DNA of 64,000 nt from Herpomyces periplanetae (GCA_009733715.1 WMKJ01000060.1:16781-80780); one strand, 5' to 3'. Positions 9,919 through 23,368 are shown, numbered from the stretch's first letter. Program-made: numbers and translations. The notes: generated by a model from the letters alone, not told the origin.

Positions 9919-12900
9919 TATGATGTTATGATTATTGATAGATCAAATTAAATTAAAGCAGTATCCAGCTGCTTGTGTTAAACCCGCGAAATAGTCAATA
10001 CTTCGAATCTGTTAGATTAACCTTTGTCCAAGTGACCGAAAACCAAAGAGGCAAACTAGGGAGAATAGGTACGAAGTGATAGGATGCTTTGATGATTCTT
10101 TGGTACAAACCAAGTTGGGAGAGGAAACGTAGCGGCAAAGGGGAGAAAAGTAGAAGATGAAGAGAGAGATGATGGTGATAAACTAGGCCGTGGACAATAC
10201 CTAAATATATACTCCAAAATAACTTCAATCTGTAAAGGCCAAACCAACTCTTCGTCACCCCAAATTCTTCTTTCACTGAACAATTTAGTGTAAATAAACT
10301 TCCCGATTCAGACATATATAAACAAACAAATTTCCAGTAACTACAACTGAGGCTGAACCCATTCTATACAACCCATTAGTCAGAGAATTGTCCTGGCAAC
10401 CGTGAATTTTCTGCTTCCTTTTTCCTGCAAAATGGCAATTTCCCGATTAGGCATCCCTCCTTCCTCTTCCAGTGTCCGCCTTTCCACCCGCTTACCTAAG
10501 CATTCTCTGTGGCTCGGTTTGCGCCACAATGTGGCGAATGCGTTCCGCTTTTTAAAGAAAATTTTTCGCCGTTTGTGGACGCGGCACGCTATTTCTTTTC
10601 TTCATTTTTCCATTTCTTTTTCACATTCTTTTTATTTCCTTCATCTTTTTTATCTCATCGTTACCGTCTACACTATAATTTTTTATTCTTTGTCTTCCGG
10701 GGCTTAGTTTCATGCATAATACTCTCCACACGTTCTTCCGTTTTTCGCATTATTGTCTTAACATTGTCCATTTTATTAGAACATTTTGCAAATTTGTACC
10801 TTATCTCCCACTGTCATGCCAAATTCTCCAAATCCCATTTCAATTTCCCTATACTTTGTGCCCCAAAATTCAATTTTACTACGTTCCCAAAAGGATTGCC
10901 TTTTACAGCTACCTAAACCTATTATACATGTGTGAACATATTCTATCAATATCTCACTCTTCCCATTGCTCCACTTTACGTTGATTCTTTCTCCGCTTAA
11001 CCGGATTTACCTCCCTGCAAGGCGCTGAATGTTTTACAAATACGTTACTGTCTCCGCCATTCTCCTTTTATTTTCAATACTTCTTTACTCTAGTCTTATA
11101 GATCATGCGAACTTACCCAATTTTCAAATTTGATTTAGTCTGCTTACATCCCCACTCTAGATGATATCCTTCTGACTCCATACCGTGGAACTTCACCCTG
11201 TCTATATGATGTTACTCACCCGTTTTGCCACTCTCCAGTATTCATAACCCAGACAATTCGTTAAACTAATAGTAAGCATGATTAACGGCATATGTTACGT
11301 AGTCCTTTTTACTCATTAGAATATTAATACCACCAGTATTCGGGCATCGGATTCAGATTGATGGTGTAACCTTCTCACTGTATACGCTATACAAGCATAT
11401 ATATGAACCCTTAAACTCATACATTTCTCCTCACTATTCTCATCTCAGTCTTCTAATTCTATACTCACCGTATCTTCACACTTTGCACACATGCTCTGTG
11501 CGAGTAGTAATTTATTTTTCTCATTAACTGGCATACCACTTCCCTTTTCCTAACCCGTAGGAGATATTCCTATCTCTACCGTACGCGATAAATCGTTTCA
11601 GTATACAGCCAAACCCGATTTTATACATTCAGAAAAAGGCATTATCTTTGACCTCAATCGTTGGGAAAAATGATTTAGGATCCTGTTGAATATCTATTTT
11701 TGGAAGAGCATGGTATTAGTGAGTGTTCATTAAGTGACATATCTCGAGGGTTCATGAATAATTGGGGGGCTGCACACGGTGTGAATCGTAGTTTCATGGG
11801 TTCATATATCCAACTCTTTATCTTCCCATTACACGTCAAGCTTAGAGCAATAATGAGGGGATGCTTCTCAAGTGTCGACTCATACCCAAAGAGATATTGT
11901 TTTAATGCTACAATTTGGCATAGGGAACTTCGTTGACCCCGACACTGAGACTCGCTTAGGCGGGAGCTTTCAATTGACATTTCAAGTCATCGGTTCCTGA
12001 CGTTGGGTCCAATAGATCCGAGGACAATATAAATGATAATTTCACACAGAGTTGCAGATGTTCCAGCGCACGATACACTCACTGTATGTGAGCGTAGCAG
12101 CAAGGAAAGTTTAAGTTGGATAAGCCTACATCTTGGGTTAATAACCTGATGAACAGTACATTTGCGGCACATCAAGTCGTAACACAACTTATGTTTGTCC
12201 GTCATTTACGTTAATGTTAGCGAATCCGAGTAATTATATGCTGGCTGGAGTTTGCACAACATTGGACTGCTGTTCAATTGTGTTAGGACATGTCATTAGA
12301 ATCCACGGTCAAACGTACATATACCCAAACTACATCCCCTTCACCTCCACGCTTACCGTAACAAGGTTTAATTTATCAGATATTGCCATCTACCCACAAA
12401 TGCCCGTGTAGTTTCCGACGGACGTAGGAATAAATGGTTGATAGTTCACCGCTGCTTAAATTATTTATGGTAACATGCGTCAGTTTCGTTTGAGGGAGCG
12501 GCTGCTATTATTAGCTGAAAGTTGGTAGTCCAATCGAACATGGGCATATATGCTGTTCCAGCATTATCCCTTACAAGCATATAACCTGTAACGGATTGAG
12601 CGTATATTAAGTGGACAATCAGAAAGCGGGAAAAGTAAAATACGAAACATTGTGTAGCTTAACCCGAAAATTATTAAAGTACATTAGCGTGAGATCATGC
12701 CCCAGTCTATCACGCACCTCACCCACCTTCAAATCATTGTGAATTTGCAAATGTTAAGTGAAAATGTAAGACATGCTAATGTTTGTAGATAAAATTAACG
12801 AAATGGTAGTTAGTAACTTATTGTGCAAAAGTTTGCACAACACGACATTATGATAGATAATTTACGAGTGTGAAATTATGAATCTAATATATCATATTAC

Positions 12901-13659
12901 TCGCCTCTGTAAAATTTGACATATCTTGTAGGCAAATTAAATCTTAAAAGTATAATATACGAAATTTTTTCCGCAGGCCAAATTATCTCGCGAAATACGT
13001 AAATCCAAACCAATTTCCCATTTGGGAATTTCATACACAAAATTCCGGCCCTCGGCGAATCTTGCGTCCGGCCGCACCCCCTCAGGGACTCATCACGTGT
13101 CAATGGTCATGTGATGAGCGGAGTGGGCGGTTCGGAGAGAAATTTGGAATAGTTTGGGCGAAGAGACTTGGGGAAGAAGAAATTGGAATTTGAAAATTCT
13201 GGATTTGTGATAGTTTAAAAAGTGGAATATTATGTTAAAGGGATAGGGGGTTTGACTTACATGTGAAATTTAATGGTTGTTTTTTAACGATTAATTTTAC
13301 GACTAATGGGTAATAACTTGCGATTTATACTTAACCAACTATCGTAATAGTAAATTGAACTCGTGGTATCTATCAACGATTCGTGAAGCAAGTAAACCGG
13401 GTGACGTTGGCGTTAATTATTCCAAACTATCAGTCACGACAGAAATTTGACGAGCACTGATTAACGATTAGTTTCAACCAAACAAAAGTCCATTTAACCT
13501 GTAAGTTGTAAAGTCGGAATTACACCTCCAAAAGTTCATGCAATAGCTAACTCAGGGTTAATCGCATGATTAACATTAGTAGGTCTTCCTTTCTTATGCG
13601 TTATAGTGTAGACATTTGTTAAAGGTGCCATTGAGTTTTTTTAAAAATTATTATTCCTC
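9919..13659. other. 3.7 kb without a recognisable gene
   Basis: The first 300 bases are CT-rich on the cdc20 sense strand and look like its leader. From about 10390 to 11000 the plus strand becomes CT-rich, the pattern seen ahead of plus-strand genes here, but no recognised gene follows. Short uninterrupted stretches exist: one at about 11161-11272, and one at 11681-11936 just after an acceptor-like TTTAG. Neither resembles a known family. An inverted repeat containing CACGTG lies at 13089-13118, 540-570 bp ahead of ral2. Confidence 0.5.
13089..13118. promoter_or_regulatory. Inverted repeat containing CACGTG, upstream of ral2
   Basis: The arms CTCATCACGTG (13089-13099) and CATGTGATGAG (13108-13118) are inverted copies with one mismatch, separated by eight bases. 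CACGTG is the E-box bound by basic helix-loop-helix factors such as Cbf1 in yeasts. The spacing to the ral2 start suits a regulatory site. Function is inferred. Confidence 0.45.
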
Positions 13660-16600
13660 ATGCAGTCAAATTTTCGGCGATGTAAAAAAGATTTATCAGA
13701 GTTCGCGTATAGGCCCAAGGTAATTAGCACAGTTGGTGCCAGACCGGCTTGTCTCGTTAACGCATCGGTTATTTACGCGGGTGACGACCAAATCTACGTT
13801 TTTGGTGGTTTTGATCAGTATACAGATGAAGGTACAGAAATTTTCCTCTATACGGTTGACTCTACGAAGATTGGTTAAAGGCTTATCCAAGGTTACAGCT
13901 TGTTGTTTCCATCATTTATCTTGGCTTACTAGCCATAGTATAATGGTCAATGAATAAGCGCAGTATGAATTTGCTAACATGATGCTTTTACTAGTCTACA
14001 ATCATGTTCTAAAGTTAAACCTTGCCACACAACAATGGAGTCTGGTAGACAATTACGGTGATATTCCTGGAGTGCGCATGGGGCATACGGCAAATCTTTG
14101 GCGTGGCAATAAATTGTTGATATTTGGTGGTGAAAATGAACATCGGTCTTTCCTATCGGACGTTATCATGCTAGATTTGGAAACGTTGCACTGGACCCAA
14201 CCAGAATTACAGGGTCATGCTCCCAGAGGAAGAGCTCGACATGCGTCAGTGATACATGATGAAAAGTTATGGATTGTCGGTGGTTTAATGGGGCAACAGG
14301 ATAATCATGTTTTGGATGACATATGTTATTTGGATTTGCGAACGTGGACCTGGTCAATAGCCTGGCGTTTTGTTCCACGATATGATCACACATGTTGGAT
14401 ATGGGGAGGGCGAATTTGGGTATTCGGAGGTATGAACGAGGATATGGAACGAACTAGTGAGATTTGGTGGCTAGACTTACGGGAAACGTCAATATCGCAA
14501 AACCATATATTATACAACATGGCAGATAGTATGAGTGCATCCAAGTACTCGCAAGGCGGTATGATGACGAGGGCAACCACATCCACATTGCCGACAGCGA
14601 TACATCTAAATCAGCATGGTCAATTAGCTCAATCACACATGATGGGGCAAATTATGGACAATTTAACTGGTCATGGATTCAGTCAGAATAATGTGGCAAT
14701 GGGAAGTGATCATGCTAACGTGAATGTTACACTCGGATCGATATCATCAGTTAAGTTTGTCTCGAGCGCTAATCTTACATCTCAAACAGCCGGGCAACAT
14801 TTTCATGTCTATACGTCAGGTTATTTGCTCGATTTCTGTACACCGGCCAACGTATCCAATACATCAGGTACATGTCTGTCAGCATTAGATTTGGAAAGTC
14901 TACGCTGGCAAAAGCTATTGGAAGGTAAAGAATTGTTTAGTGTTAACTATCGTTGGCATTATTGTACAATGGACGGAAGTGGATCTCAAGTATGGCTCCT
15001 GGGGAGTCTTGTAGAGCCTAGTAATCCAGGAGATGCTTCACTAAGTGAATGTGTTCATATAGATCTTCGCAAGATGGGATTATTTGAGTATGGAACTGAA
15101 CGTCATTGGCAGCAAGTTTCCAGTAAACCTTTATATTCGTCCCTTACGGCAATTGGGGCAGATTTAGTTAAATTTTTTGATTTAGCCCCGGAAACAGGGA
15201 GCGGAACAGATTTCATTATAACAGCAGAAGCCGATGATACACAAATAAAGGATATTGATGAGGGCTATGGAGAAGAGGAAGAGATATCAGAACCGGATAT
15301 TGAAGCAATTATGCGAATACCATTAACTTTTTCCCCGGCAAATTCTCCAACGTCCAACTATACAATGACGTCAACGAGTTCAATAGAGGGTAAAAGTTCA
15401 TTATCATCATCGTCAACTTCAGGGTCGTTGAAACAGACAAAAGTATCCACAGTTTCAGGAAAGCATAGATACGAGGAAAATAAAGGGCATATAAGTGTAC
15501 CTATACATGTTCATCGTCTAATACTTTTGGCGCGTTGGCCTCATTTTGCCCGATTATACGCAGCGCATATGATGGAATTTCATACTAATAGGATGCACGT
15601 TCCTGAACCGTACAGAACTGTACGATCATTTCTCTTATACTTGTACACTGATAGTATAGCACCAATTAGACTTAGTGCGAGGAAATTGGACTCTCATGAT
15701 GGAAAACCCAAGACAAGAGTAACACGGAAACGAAGAGCGGGTGGTAGCGGGAGTGACAGTGAAGATGGACGGAACAAAGAGATATATAATGAGAATAAGG
15801 GAAGAAAAGTTAGCGCTAATCAAACCAATGGATTAACCAGGCTAAACGGGTATCCGAGTTTAGTAGATGTGGCCGGGGTGCTTGTGTTAGCGGCTTATTA
15901 CGATATGCCGCGATTACAAAGTTTAGCGGTTAATCGACTGGGTCGGGAATTAGATATTGAACATGCAGCAATTATCTGGGAGAGAGCTAGTAGAGCGGGT
16001 GAAGCATGGTTGAAGAGAAGAGCGGCGATGTTTTGCATGCTTAATTGGGGTCGAGTGGTACGCACTACAGGGTTTCGTAGATTAGGACGTAAACAAGTAT
16101 TGGAATTGTGCTCAGAAGTTGATCTAAACGGAAGAGTAATGCGAGGAGATGAATTGGAAGGAGTAGGGGGGATGATAGGGACGGGAAAATCTTGGATTAA
16201 GGAGCAAGATATTGCCGATGGAATTTACGCTCACGATATCATGGAGGAGTGTAACGGTAGTGGTGGTGGTGAAAACGGTAACGGTAACGAAGATAACAGT
16301 TGGATCAGGGCAGTACACAGTAATTGTACTCCAAGTAACGGGGAAAATACAGGCAATCCAGTTGATAACAGGTATCAATTTAATGGACAAACTAACCATG
16401 GTAGGGCTAATGGCTCGTCAATTTATGGATTAACAAGTCATGGACTTAGGAGAAGCAGTAGATTTCAATTATTTGAAGCAAGAGTCGACGAAAATAATGC
16501 CCATTATGAAAGAGTTTCAAATGAAAGATTAGGAAGTATTACGCATGAATGGCAGTACAACGGAAGAAACAGACAATACACATTGAACAGTGTAAGTATT

Positions 16601-16678
16601 CACTCAGATGAAACAGAGCAAGACGACGATAATTACTCGGAAAGTGAAGATACCCAGAACATGGATATAGGTGTATAA
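13660..16678 (+). CDS. ral2: Ral2-like kelch/BTB protein
   Basis: In fission yeast Ral2 acts upstream of Ras1 in morphology and mating. Exon 1 (13660-13831) joins exon 2 (13995-16678) across a 163-nt intron with donor GTACAG, branch-like GCTAAC and acceptor CTAG. The junction rebuilds YTDEVYNHVLKLNL inside a kelch blade and gives 951 residues. Kelch repeats fill about the first 200 residues, with blocks such as IYVFGGFDQ, LLIFGGENEH, LWIVGGLM and IWVFGGMNED. A BTB-like region begins near HVHRLILLARWPHFARLY and is split by a basic, charged insert before LVDVAGVLVLAAYYDMPRLQ. The C-terminal 200 residues are Asn/Gly-rich. It is longer than S. pombe Ral2 as I recall it. An extra upstream exon cannot be excluded. 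Confidence 0.85.
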
Positions 16679-16884
16679 GAGAATCTGCTAATTAGGAGTA
16701 CAACGGGTTGATGCTGTATACGATGGAACGCATGTACAATACTAAATAATGGGATTGCTAGAAAGAACAAGGGCAATTAGTGTATATTAAACGGGTAAAT
16801 TCCGTAAAATTGTGCCCCATCCCCCAAATCTCACGATCTTATCGCTTCAACTTTTCCCGATGCGGCACCTCCTATACACGAGAG

Positions 16885-16890
16885 CACGTG
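16885..16890. promoter_or_regulatory. CACGTG E-box upstream of taf12
   Basis: The palindrome (as GCACGTGA) lies 520 bp upstream of the taf12 ATG. It matches the motif found ahead of many other genes in this window. Confidence 0.4.
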
Positions 16891-17264
16891 ATTTCAAATG
16901 GGCCAGATAAGGTCGACGATGCGGTTAACACGGGTGGGCGACGAGCCAAGTGGAAAATTTTATTCGTTGGTGATAATAGACGAGTTAAAGTGAAAGTGAG
17001 AGAATCAGAGTGGACGGTTTTGCAGCAGGTTTGCCTTGGTAATAAGATTTTTTGATCAAGCTTACTTTGTAATGCGCGTTTAAAGTTAAATACGCGAAGC
17101 AACTTGCACATGACAAAATTTAGACAGGGAAGTGGAACGGGCACTTTAACGGTTAAAAGACTAGAGGGGACGAGCGTCGCGCACGGGAGGGGGGCAGGCG
17201 GGTTCACGGGGAAAAAAGTCGAGTTATACTAGTTTCACGGGAAGATTAGGTACAATTTACGTGC

Positions 17265-17395
17265 GCGTATATATACATACATCATTATCATCATCACGTA
17301 CGTATACGTATATATATAAATACATACATACATGTGTATGCATATGCGTGTGTGTGGGTGTACGTGAGTGCGTACGTGGGTACATGAATATTACC
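17265..17395. repeat. TA/CATA/CGTA and TG-rich simple sequence
   Basis: Alternating purine-pyrimidine sequence (ATATATAC, TACATACATACATG, TGTGTGTGGG) fills the region immediately upstream of the taf12 start codon. Confidence 0.75.
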
Positions 17396-17411
17396 TACAT
17401 TAGTTTTCACG

Positions 17412-20400
17412 ATGAATCAGAATGATAAAAGTGGAAGAAATGCTTTGGCGGCGTTGATCAAACCCGAGCAAATACGACAAATGCCACACCTGGATGAAGC
17501 AATGAAGGCCAAGTATGAACAAGGAACGCGAACAATGTGGGCATTAATTAGCAGCAAGGATCCCGGATCACTCGAGTATAATGTAGCGTTGGAAAAATTG
17601 ATCGAAGCTACACAACGAATAAGACAAGGGTATCGAGGATGGCTAGATGGAATACATCAACAGCACCAACAGCATCTTCAACGTATTCAACATTATCCAG
17701 GGGAAGGATTACAACGGGATAGCGATGAAGTGGGCATTGACCAAAGTCATGAACAATCAGATTTACCGGCCCAATTTATTAGGCAAACAGCCCCAAGACT
17801 AGAAGAAGAAAGAGTTGTCAGCAACGAAGATTATTTAACAGAATTTGGGTGCATGGACAGCATGAACGTCCATGATAGTGGTTCAAACAAAAGGGATTTG
17901 AGCGAACAAGTTTCGGATATAAGCTTTCAAGGAGGTGCTAATGCTAGTACTAGTAGCAGTGGCAATGGTGAAGGAACTTATGATAGGGTAACAGATGAGT
18001 TAGAGAATAGGGTGATTAGGGATGAGAATGGGGAAGCGGCGGAGGTTCGGGAAATTTTGGAATATAATATCGCCAGGGAAGAGAAATTTGGTATAAAAAT
18101 ATGCGATAGAAGGTCGGATGAATGGAAAAGAGCCAACAGTTCACGGCAACAAGAATCATTTTCATCTGTTACTTCAGTTGATGATAGTATTATCGAAGGA
18201 CCTGAAGGGCAATTTACAGCAAATTGGCCGTTAACGCGAGAAAAGAGTATGAGACCGTTCAAAGGGGGGGATACAAGTGGACCAGGTGATGATAGCGAAA
18301 TGTCGAGTGGAATAGCAGATTCTCCGTCGGTGGCCAACGTATCAGTACCGAATAATCAAATGGTTCAGGGAAGTTTTATACGGCCGATTAACCAGCAGAG
18401 TAGTGAAAGGTTAGGATCGGGAGGTGATGAGGAACGAGGACATGGATGTGAACAAGGTCAAGGACTGGGACTAGGGTTGGGGCGTAGAGGTGAAGGAGAG
18501 CATGATAATAGAGAGGGAAATGGTGGCATAGCCGTGAATAAAGAAAGTGAAAATGCTTTAGCATCAGCATCAGCAACGGCATCGACGATAATATCAACTT
18601 CGGCAACAAGAATGGCAACATCAGTTCCAAATTTTATTCAGAGTCAGCTCAAGACAGGAATTTCGACGTCAGCATCAGCGTTGACCATAGGGACAGCTAA
18701 ACATCAAGAATCAAATCTGACAGTCATGCATTCCTGTGATGAAACAAAAGGAGATGGAATTGAAAGTACTCTAGACTTGACGAGTTCAAAGGGGGTTACA
18801 AAACTGAACGATGGAGTTGGTATAGGCATGGGAACGTCGTTAAACATGAGAAATGACAATGTCAAATTATCCGATGGTACCAGCTCAAAGGATAATATGA
18901 TGAATTTTACAGAGAAGGGAGCAAATGAGATTGATTTAGAGGGTGGTACGGGTGGTGGTGCTGGTACTAACAATAGCAATGATCATGATAGTTTCAGTAC
19001 AAACTTGATAACCACCGGAGGGGAAGCACCTGAGTCTGGACATGGTACGGAGTCGGGCGAGAATCTAGCATCGGAAATGTTCAATGAAACAGGTCTCACA
19101 AGTCGTATAATTCACATGAAATCTAGTGCCATCTCTGGTGCTAGCGTAGATGTTGGTACAATTAACAGTGGTAATGTCAACTCTAATACCAATATCAATT
19201 TTAATACCAATTTCAATACTATTAGCGATAGCAATATTGGCACTGGCTCTGCTACTCATCCCGATCCCGACCCTAGTCCAAGAAGCAAAGTTGTAGCCAA
19301 TCCGGGGGTTGAAATTGGAATGAGCAGAAATACTATCCAGACTAACCTTTCCTTGACGGCGCACGGGGGAATTGGAGCTGAAGCAGGCAGCATTGGTACT
19401 AGCACAGTTAGCACAACTAGTACTAGCTCTAGTGGTTTTGTAAATGCTAATGTTTACCAGACCATTAACGCCTCCTGTGTTAATACTAACACCAATGCTT
19501 ATACTGTCAATAATGGAACGACACCGGCTAATAACGGCTCAATTATCGTGTCTAATACAATGGGTATCGGAGTTAATACAGTTACCGCAACCGGAGCCAA
19601 TGGTATCTCACCCGACAGCCTTGCTAGTGGTAGTATTAATGCCAGTGCAGTCTCCAATACAAATACTGGTACTACTATTACGTCAAATAGAATTTCGAGT
19701 GCCAGCTCAATGTCTAGTGTTAATACAAATCTAAGTTCAACACACATTCCTCAGCCAGGTTCAATTCCCTTGTCAAGCATTGCTACAAATGTAGCTACAC
19801 ATGTGTCGGGGAACTTTACGGCTAAATCTACTCAAGCAACATTTTCAACGTCAGGGTGTGTAAAGACGGTATCCCCAGCGGTATCACCAGTTGTATCGGC
19901 ATCAGGAAATACCCCAAATGTTAATCATACCTTTAAGCAGCCATTACAAGTTGAGAATAGTGATACGTTGAATGTTTCGACTACGAGTGTTTCTCGGAAA
20001 GTTAGCATTCCCGGGGAAGTTAATACAAGTTTTGGAGTATCGTATACACCTGTTACTACACAAGTATCTCAGACACGGAATTTACATGCAGCGACAGTGA
20101 CGACGGGCACGATAGTGCCAAATATCGCTAATCGGCATGCTAGTTTATCACACGGGCATGCTAATGTAGCACCAGTAACAACGACGGCAATGACTATGCC
20201 AGTAACAGGAACGACAACGGCAACAACTGCACCTGTACTCGGGACTCCGCTAGTTTCGAGGGGGGCGATGGGAATAAATCAAGTTAAGCCCCAAGGTAAT
20301 ACTCCAGCGGTTGGAGTAGTGTGTGCTACAGGAGGAGTACCTTCAATTGGAGTAAAAGTACCGACAACCACAATCACGACTGGAGGAATAACACCGGGGA

Positions 20401-21245
20401 TAGTTGTTACTGGAGTAGCAACAGCTGCAGCGGCGGCGGTCGGGGTGAATAATTTGGGTAATGCAGCTACAGTATCAAGTAATGTACCAACGGCTTCACC
20501 ACCTACATCATATATTCTGACTAGTGGAGGAGCAACATCGAATTCTGCAGGAGGAATAGTTAATCGGGCAAAGCTACATGCTCTATTTGCTCATCTTTTA
20601 GCACAACCGAATATGTTGATAATATCGGGACAAAAAGGAAACACTGGAGGTGGAGGTGATAGTTTAGGAGATTCATCACAAGCTATACGAAGTTTGATAT
20701 CTGCACAAGTTGAACAAAGTGTAGTGGATGTAGCTGAAGAATTTGTTGATGCAGTACTTGATCGAGCTTGTAAATTTGCCAAGTTACGACAACAAGCTAA
20801 TTTGACGTGTGGGTATACGAGTATTAATTCACCTGGTGAATCGAGTACAGGCTATGGATCAGAAGGGAGTAAAGGAGGTAGCCCTAGTGAGGTGAATGCG
20901 GTACTTGAGTTACGAGATATTCAAATGGTACTTGAACGGATGTATTGTCTACGGATTCCTGGGTATGCATCCGATGAAATACGTACGGTTCGTCGTATTC
21001 ACAATACGACGATTTTATCTGCATCAGGTAATGCGATTAATGGTGCGGCTACGGGAATCTCTGGGGTGGCGGTACCAGCTGGTACGGCTACGAGTAGTAT
21101 TGGCAATGCTGGAGCGGGTGTCAATGCCAATATTAATGCTAATACAATGAGGGGTGGAAGTGGACTCGGAATGGGAGGTGGAAATGGCATTACTCGTGGT
21201 AATAGTGGTACTGGCGGTAATAATAGTGGTGGTAGCCCAGTGTAG
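17412..21245 (+). CDS. taf12: TAF12, histone-fold subunit of TFIID and SAGA
   Basis: TAF12 pairs with TAF4 in TFIID and with Ada1 in SAGA through an H2B-like histone fold. The frame encodes 1277 residues, far longer than yeast Taf12 (about 540). Residues about 12-70 match the fungal N-terminal block, with [17 protein letters not shown] and [13 protein letters not shown] Ser/Thr/Asn/Gly-rich stretch of about 1000 residues follows, full of short degenerate repeats. The histone fold is near the end (about 1060-1200): the helix [20 protein letters not shown], then [20 protein letters not shown] and the signature [11 protein letters not shown]. About 30 residues interrupt the loop before the LELRDIQ helix. 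The start at 17412 fits the conserved N-terminus. No intron is needed. Confidence 0.92.
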   Translation: MNQNDKSGRNALAALIKPEQIRQMPHLDEAMKAKYEQGTRTMWALISSKDPGSLEYNVALEKLIEATQRIRQGYRGWLDGIHQQHQQHLQRIQHYPGEGLQRDSDEVGIDQSHEQSDLPAQFIRQTAPRLEEERVVSNEDYLTEFGCMDSMNVHDSGSNKRDLSEQVSDISFQGGANASTSSSGNGEGTYDRVTDELENRVIRDENGEAAEVREILEYNIAREEKFGIKICDRRSDEWKRANSSRQQESFSSVTSVDDSIIEGPEGQFTANWPLTREKSMRPFKGGDTSGPGDDSEMSSGIADSPSVANVSVPNNQMVQGSFIRPINQQSSERLGSGGDEERGHGCEQGQGLGLGLGRRGEGEHDNREGNGGIAVNKESENALASASATASTIISTSATRMATSVPNFIQSQLKTGISTSASALTIGTAKHQESNLTVMHSCDETKGDGIESTLDLTSSKGVTKLNDGVGIGMGTSLNMRNDNVKLSDGTSSKDNMMNFTEKGANEIDLEGGTGGGAGTNNSNDHDSFSTNLITTGGEAPESGHGTESGENLASEMFNETGLTSRIIHMKSSAISGASVDVGTINSGNVNSNTNINFNTNFNTISDSNIGTGSATHPDPDPSPRSKVVANPGVEIGMSRNTIQTNLSLTAHGGIGAEAGSIGTSTVSTTSTSSSGFVNANVYQTINASCVNTNTNAYTVNNGTTPANNGSIIVSNTMGIGVNTVTATGANGISPDSLASGSINASAVSNTNTGTTITSNRISSASSMSSVNTNLSSTHIPQPGSIPLSSIATNVATHVSGNFTAKSTQATFSTSGCVKTVSPAVSPVVSASGNTPNVNHTFKQPLQVENSDTLNVSTTSVSRKVSIPGEVNTSFGVSYTPVTTQVSQTRNLHAATVTTGTIVPNIANRHASLSHGHANVAPVTTTAMTMPVTGTTTATTAPVLGTPLVSRGAMGINQVKPQGNTPAVGVVCATGGVPSIGVKVPTTTITTGGITPGIVVTGVATAAAAAVGVNNLGNAATVSSNVPTASPPTSYILTSGGATSNSAGGIVNRAKLHALFAHLLAQPNMLIISGQKGNTGGGGDSLGDSSQAIRSLISAQVEQSVVDVAEEFVDAVLDRACKFAKLRQQANLTCGYTSINSPGESSTGYGSEGSKGGSPSEVNAVLELRDIQMVLERMYCLRIPGYASDEIRTVRRIHNTTILSASGNAINGAATGISGVAVPAGTATSSIGNAGAGVNANINANTMRGGSGLGMGGGNGITRGNSGTGGNNSGGSPV

Positions 21246-21385
21246 CGCAGTACTGTACGAGTGAAGATATTTAGAGAAACGGTGTGGTACGGCATGGTGT
21301 GGCGTGGTGCGGAATGTGCCTTTAAAGTCAGCAGGATCTTCTTTCACTTAGGTTAAACATTTATCAAGAACATATGAGTAGTATA

Positions 21386-21423
21386 GGCATGGTATGGCAT
21401 GGCATGGCATAGCATGGCATGGC
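21386..21423. repeat. GGCAT pentanucleotide repeat
   Basis: About seven imperfect GGCAT units lie downstream of taf12. Confidence 0.8.
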
Positions 21424-22498
21424 TTAACCAGAGGGATAAGTGTATGGAAGGAGTATAACCCGTTATTAGGTGTAAACATTAAAAGTGTTTGACAGCTACA
21501 TGAGAATAGAAGGGTTTAGCCGATATTTTATTGAATAAGACCTGGTGGTGACTGAGTGTATAGGTGTGTGAGTGAAGATTTTAGCGCGGACGTGGTGGGG
21601 GTAGTGGTAGTGGGAAGTCATGATCGTGATCGTGGACGCAATTAAAACTAGGAATTTTGACACGTGCGCCGAGGGAAAGTTAACCGTGACACGGCTCGGC
21701 AGGATTCGGCACGGCTTGTCTCGGCAGTCAATATTCGGGTAGTTCGTCACATTCCAATCTTAACTTATCGGGTATCTCTGGCCGGCCCGCCTGCCCGCAC
21801 TCTCCAAGCCACCAGTGCGCAACCCCGAACTTTCGCTTGTGTGTGGCGTGTTGTGGCGCAGGGGTAATTTAACGTGGGATATTCCCGAGTCATCTAATCA
21901 AACCGGCTTACCGCCGCCGCCATTACAACGGTGCGCTCGGCTCAGGTGTCGGTCTCCCGTGGTCCGTGCTGGGTTTCTCTGTGCGTCCTCAGGTATCGTA
22001 GGTTCTCATGTCCAGTCCAGTCCAGTGCTGTGTTGTCTTGTCTTGTCGTGTTTAGTCTCGTCGTATCCTACAGCATGGCATCGCTTCCTTCTATTACCTT
22101 GTGCCCATAGTTTGCCTTGTACTATTTCATTCGTCTTATCGCCTTCCCACAAATTTCCAGTATCCTCATACCAACTTTTCCCTTCCTGTATAACTTGCCT
22201 CGGCTCATAGACTTTCCCGTACACCCACTCATACACCCACACTTGATACACAACCAATATAATTAAGACATGAAATTTAACTGCTCATTCAAATTAAAGT
22301 TTAACCCATGCCACACATCATGTGCATGCTACATGCGTCCACTCCTGTCCCTACGATGTTTCTCTTGTGTATAGTACACCTGAAACTACGTGTGCGAGAT
22401 TGTTTAATCAATATTATTTGCTCGCCATCTATTGCGATAAACCAATACTCATGTTTATAGTTCTCCCCCCTTCATTAAAAAGATTTCACTAGATTTAG

Positions 22499-22517
22499 CA
22501 CACACACACACACACAC
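22499..22517. repeat. CA dinucleotide repeat
   Basis: A short CA array, followed by degenerate CATACGTA units. Confidence 0.85.
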
Positions 22518-22579
22518 GTATACGCATACGTACATACGTACACATGCAAACTTGCACATGCGCATACACACATCCACGC

Positions 22580-22631
22580 CCACACCTACGCCTACGCCTA
22601 CGCCTACACCTACACCGTCGTCGTCGTCGTC
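22580..22631. repeat. CCTACG/CCTACA hexamers running into GTC trinucleotides
   Basis: About five hexamer units pass directly into five or six GTC units. A shorter run of the same hexamers follows the CA array at 25083. Confidence 0.8.
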
Positions 22632-23089
22632 AATATCGGCGTCAGCCTAACTCCAAAATCATCATCGTCCTGTTACCCACGCGTCGTGTCGTTTTGAGTC
22701 GTGTTCTGTATTGTGTCTTAGTAAATTTGAACAACAAGTCGCTGGTCGAGTGCTCTACCCAAACCTCACGTGTTGTAAGCCGTTAATTTCGTTGGTGCCA
22801 GAGGTGTTGGATTGCCATGTCAATGATGATCACGATGGCGCTGCGGGCGCATACCCCTACGTGCACACGTACACGAACATGCACACGCACATGTGTACCA
22901 GCAATCAAAAATGTGCTAGTCATTAATCTTAATCAATCGTGTGACAGTATTGACCCTAATCTACATTTACTATAGCGTTTTATATTGATTAGAATAAGAA
23001 TCCATCAATTTCCTTACCATTGTTCACACTTGTTACCATGATGTGATAATAACTATACCAGCCAACCGTGTAAGAGCGTACAGTAGTGG

Positions 23090-23118
23090 CAGCGACAGCG
23101 ACAGCGACAGCGACAGCA
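23090..23118. repeat. AGCGAC hexanucleotide repeat
   Basis: About five clean units are followed by degenerate AGCAAC/AGCAGA units to about 23146. Confidence 0.8.
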
Positions 23119-23368
23119 ATAGCAACAGCAGCAGAAACAGAAACAGTAATAGTAAAAGGTCACTCTCAACGTACACTATACTTCCATCCGATCCTAAGTC
23201 TTGACAGGGAAGAGTCGCCCTACCCCTCGTTCTCGTCCCAGTCCTCGTCCCAGTCCCGACTCCGTGTTTATCCCCATTCGTTATAGCTGCTGCCATTCAT
23301 TCATGGCTCGCTATACCAAGCACAAGTTTGCCCTATATCGAGATAATACATTATCCAATAATAGTGTA

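Larger units (their letters stand above)
16679..17411. other. Intergenic between ral2 and taf12
   Basis: The gap contains a CACGTGA site at 16885-16891 and a TA/CATA/CGTA-rich tract at 17265-17395 directly before the taf12 start. No gene is seen. Confidence 0.5.

Noticed and set aside
12897-13103. 68-codon minus frame upstream of ral2
   Set aside because: It is short and motif-free, and it overlaps the inverted-repeat E-box region.
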